A DNA stretch of 64,000 bases from Erinaceus europaeus (taxonomy: Eukaryota; Chordata; Mammalia; Eulipotyphla; Erinaceidae), in NCBI RefSeq assembly GCF_950295315.1, contig NC_080179.1, positions 74,834,368-74,898,367 of the forward strand, in the 5' to 3' direction. The translations under genes were made by a program, and so were the position numbers. Below the pieces are notes generated by a model. It was not told the origin of the DNA and searched no databases. It worked only from the letters and a program-made list of their open reading frames with translations. Position 1 is the stretch's first letter. The number at the start of each line of letters is the position of its first letter. Positions 63,971 through 64,000 of the stretch are shown here, piece by piece.

Positions 63971-64000
63971 GAATTTCTATGTAAACATTTCCAGGTGGGG

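Larger units (their letters stand above)
56544..64000 (-). other. PLEKHB2: PLEKHB2 intron 1 (runs off the window)
   Basis: The first coding exon has an acceptor-like tract upstream of the start Met ('ttttaacccctgtaggtgaa' on the - strand), so a non-coding 5' exon is expected beyond 64000. The intron is a mosaic of SINEs listed separately. Larger non-repetitive stretches at 56560-57010, 59260-59670, 59800-60120, 60375-60740, 60900-61345 and 61925-62890 show no exon, RNA gene or CpG-island-like promoter. Confidence 0.7.

Overview
This window is mammalian genomic DNA, very probably from a hedgehog (Erinaceidae). The organism call rests on the dense, mutually similar tRNA-derived SINEs of about 280 bp with heads of the type GGAGTCGGGCGGTAGCGCAG, which I recognise as typical of Erinaceus, together with truncated L1 elements carrying an unusually long 3' UTR. 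The great majority of open frames in the window come from these repeats or from microsatellites.

Four spliced coding loci can be supported. (1) and (2) are two nearly identical tandem copies, offset by 3818 bp (about 16340-17789 and 20155-21607, + strand), of a two-exon gene I do not recognise. The predicted protein has 213 residues: a short Cys/Arg-rich N-terminus, a long proline-rich middle and a C-terminal hydrophobic tail. Each copy has a perfect RFX X-box match upstream of the start and an AATAAA only 8 nt after the stop. (3) VMO1, vitelline membrane outer layer protein 1 homolog, lies on the - strand (31508-32411) with three intact exons encoding 203 residues. (4) PLEKHB2 (evectin-2) lies on the - strand (43012-56543) with seven intact coding exons encoding exactly 222 residues. 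Its 3' UTR runs towards about 40.3 kb, and its non-coding first exon is presumably beyond the right end.

Layout: 0-16 kb is intergenic, made of SINEs, L1 pieces and a 3.7-kb L1 3' half, with a few unique islands (notably 6.16-6.65 kb). 16.3-21.6 kb holds the tandem gene pair, separated by L1 3'-UTR sequence. 22-31 kb is a mobile-element graveyard: a C/T-rich block, an RTE-like non-LTR fragment, an L1 5' half interrupted by a solo LTR with its target-site duplication, and two related LTRs head to head. 31.5-32.4 kb is VMO1. 33-40 kb is SINEs, L1 scraps and unique DNA. 40.3-64 kb is the PLEKHB2 transcription unit; its large last intron holds a minisatellite of about 23 copies with a 51-bp (17-codon) unit.

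The most interesting signals are: the tandem gene pair with X-boxes; a 15-bp tandem duplication that doubles the 5' splice site of PLEKHB2 coding exon 6 in frame; the minisatellite; the RTE-like element and a 20-bp micro-insertion matching its tail with a perfect 14-bp target duplication; and VMO1 lying next to PLEKHB2, which is not the human arrangement as I know it. All identifications are by eye; no database search was run, and repeat boundaries are accurate to roughly 10-20 bp unless a target-site duplication is stated.
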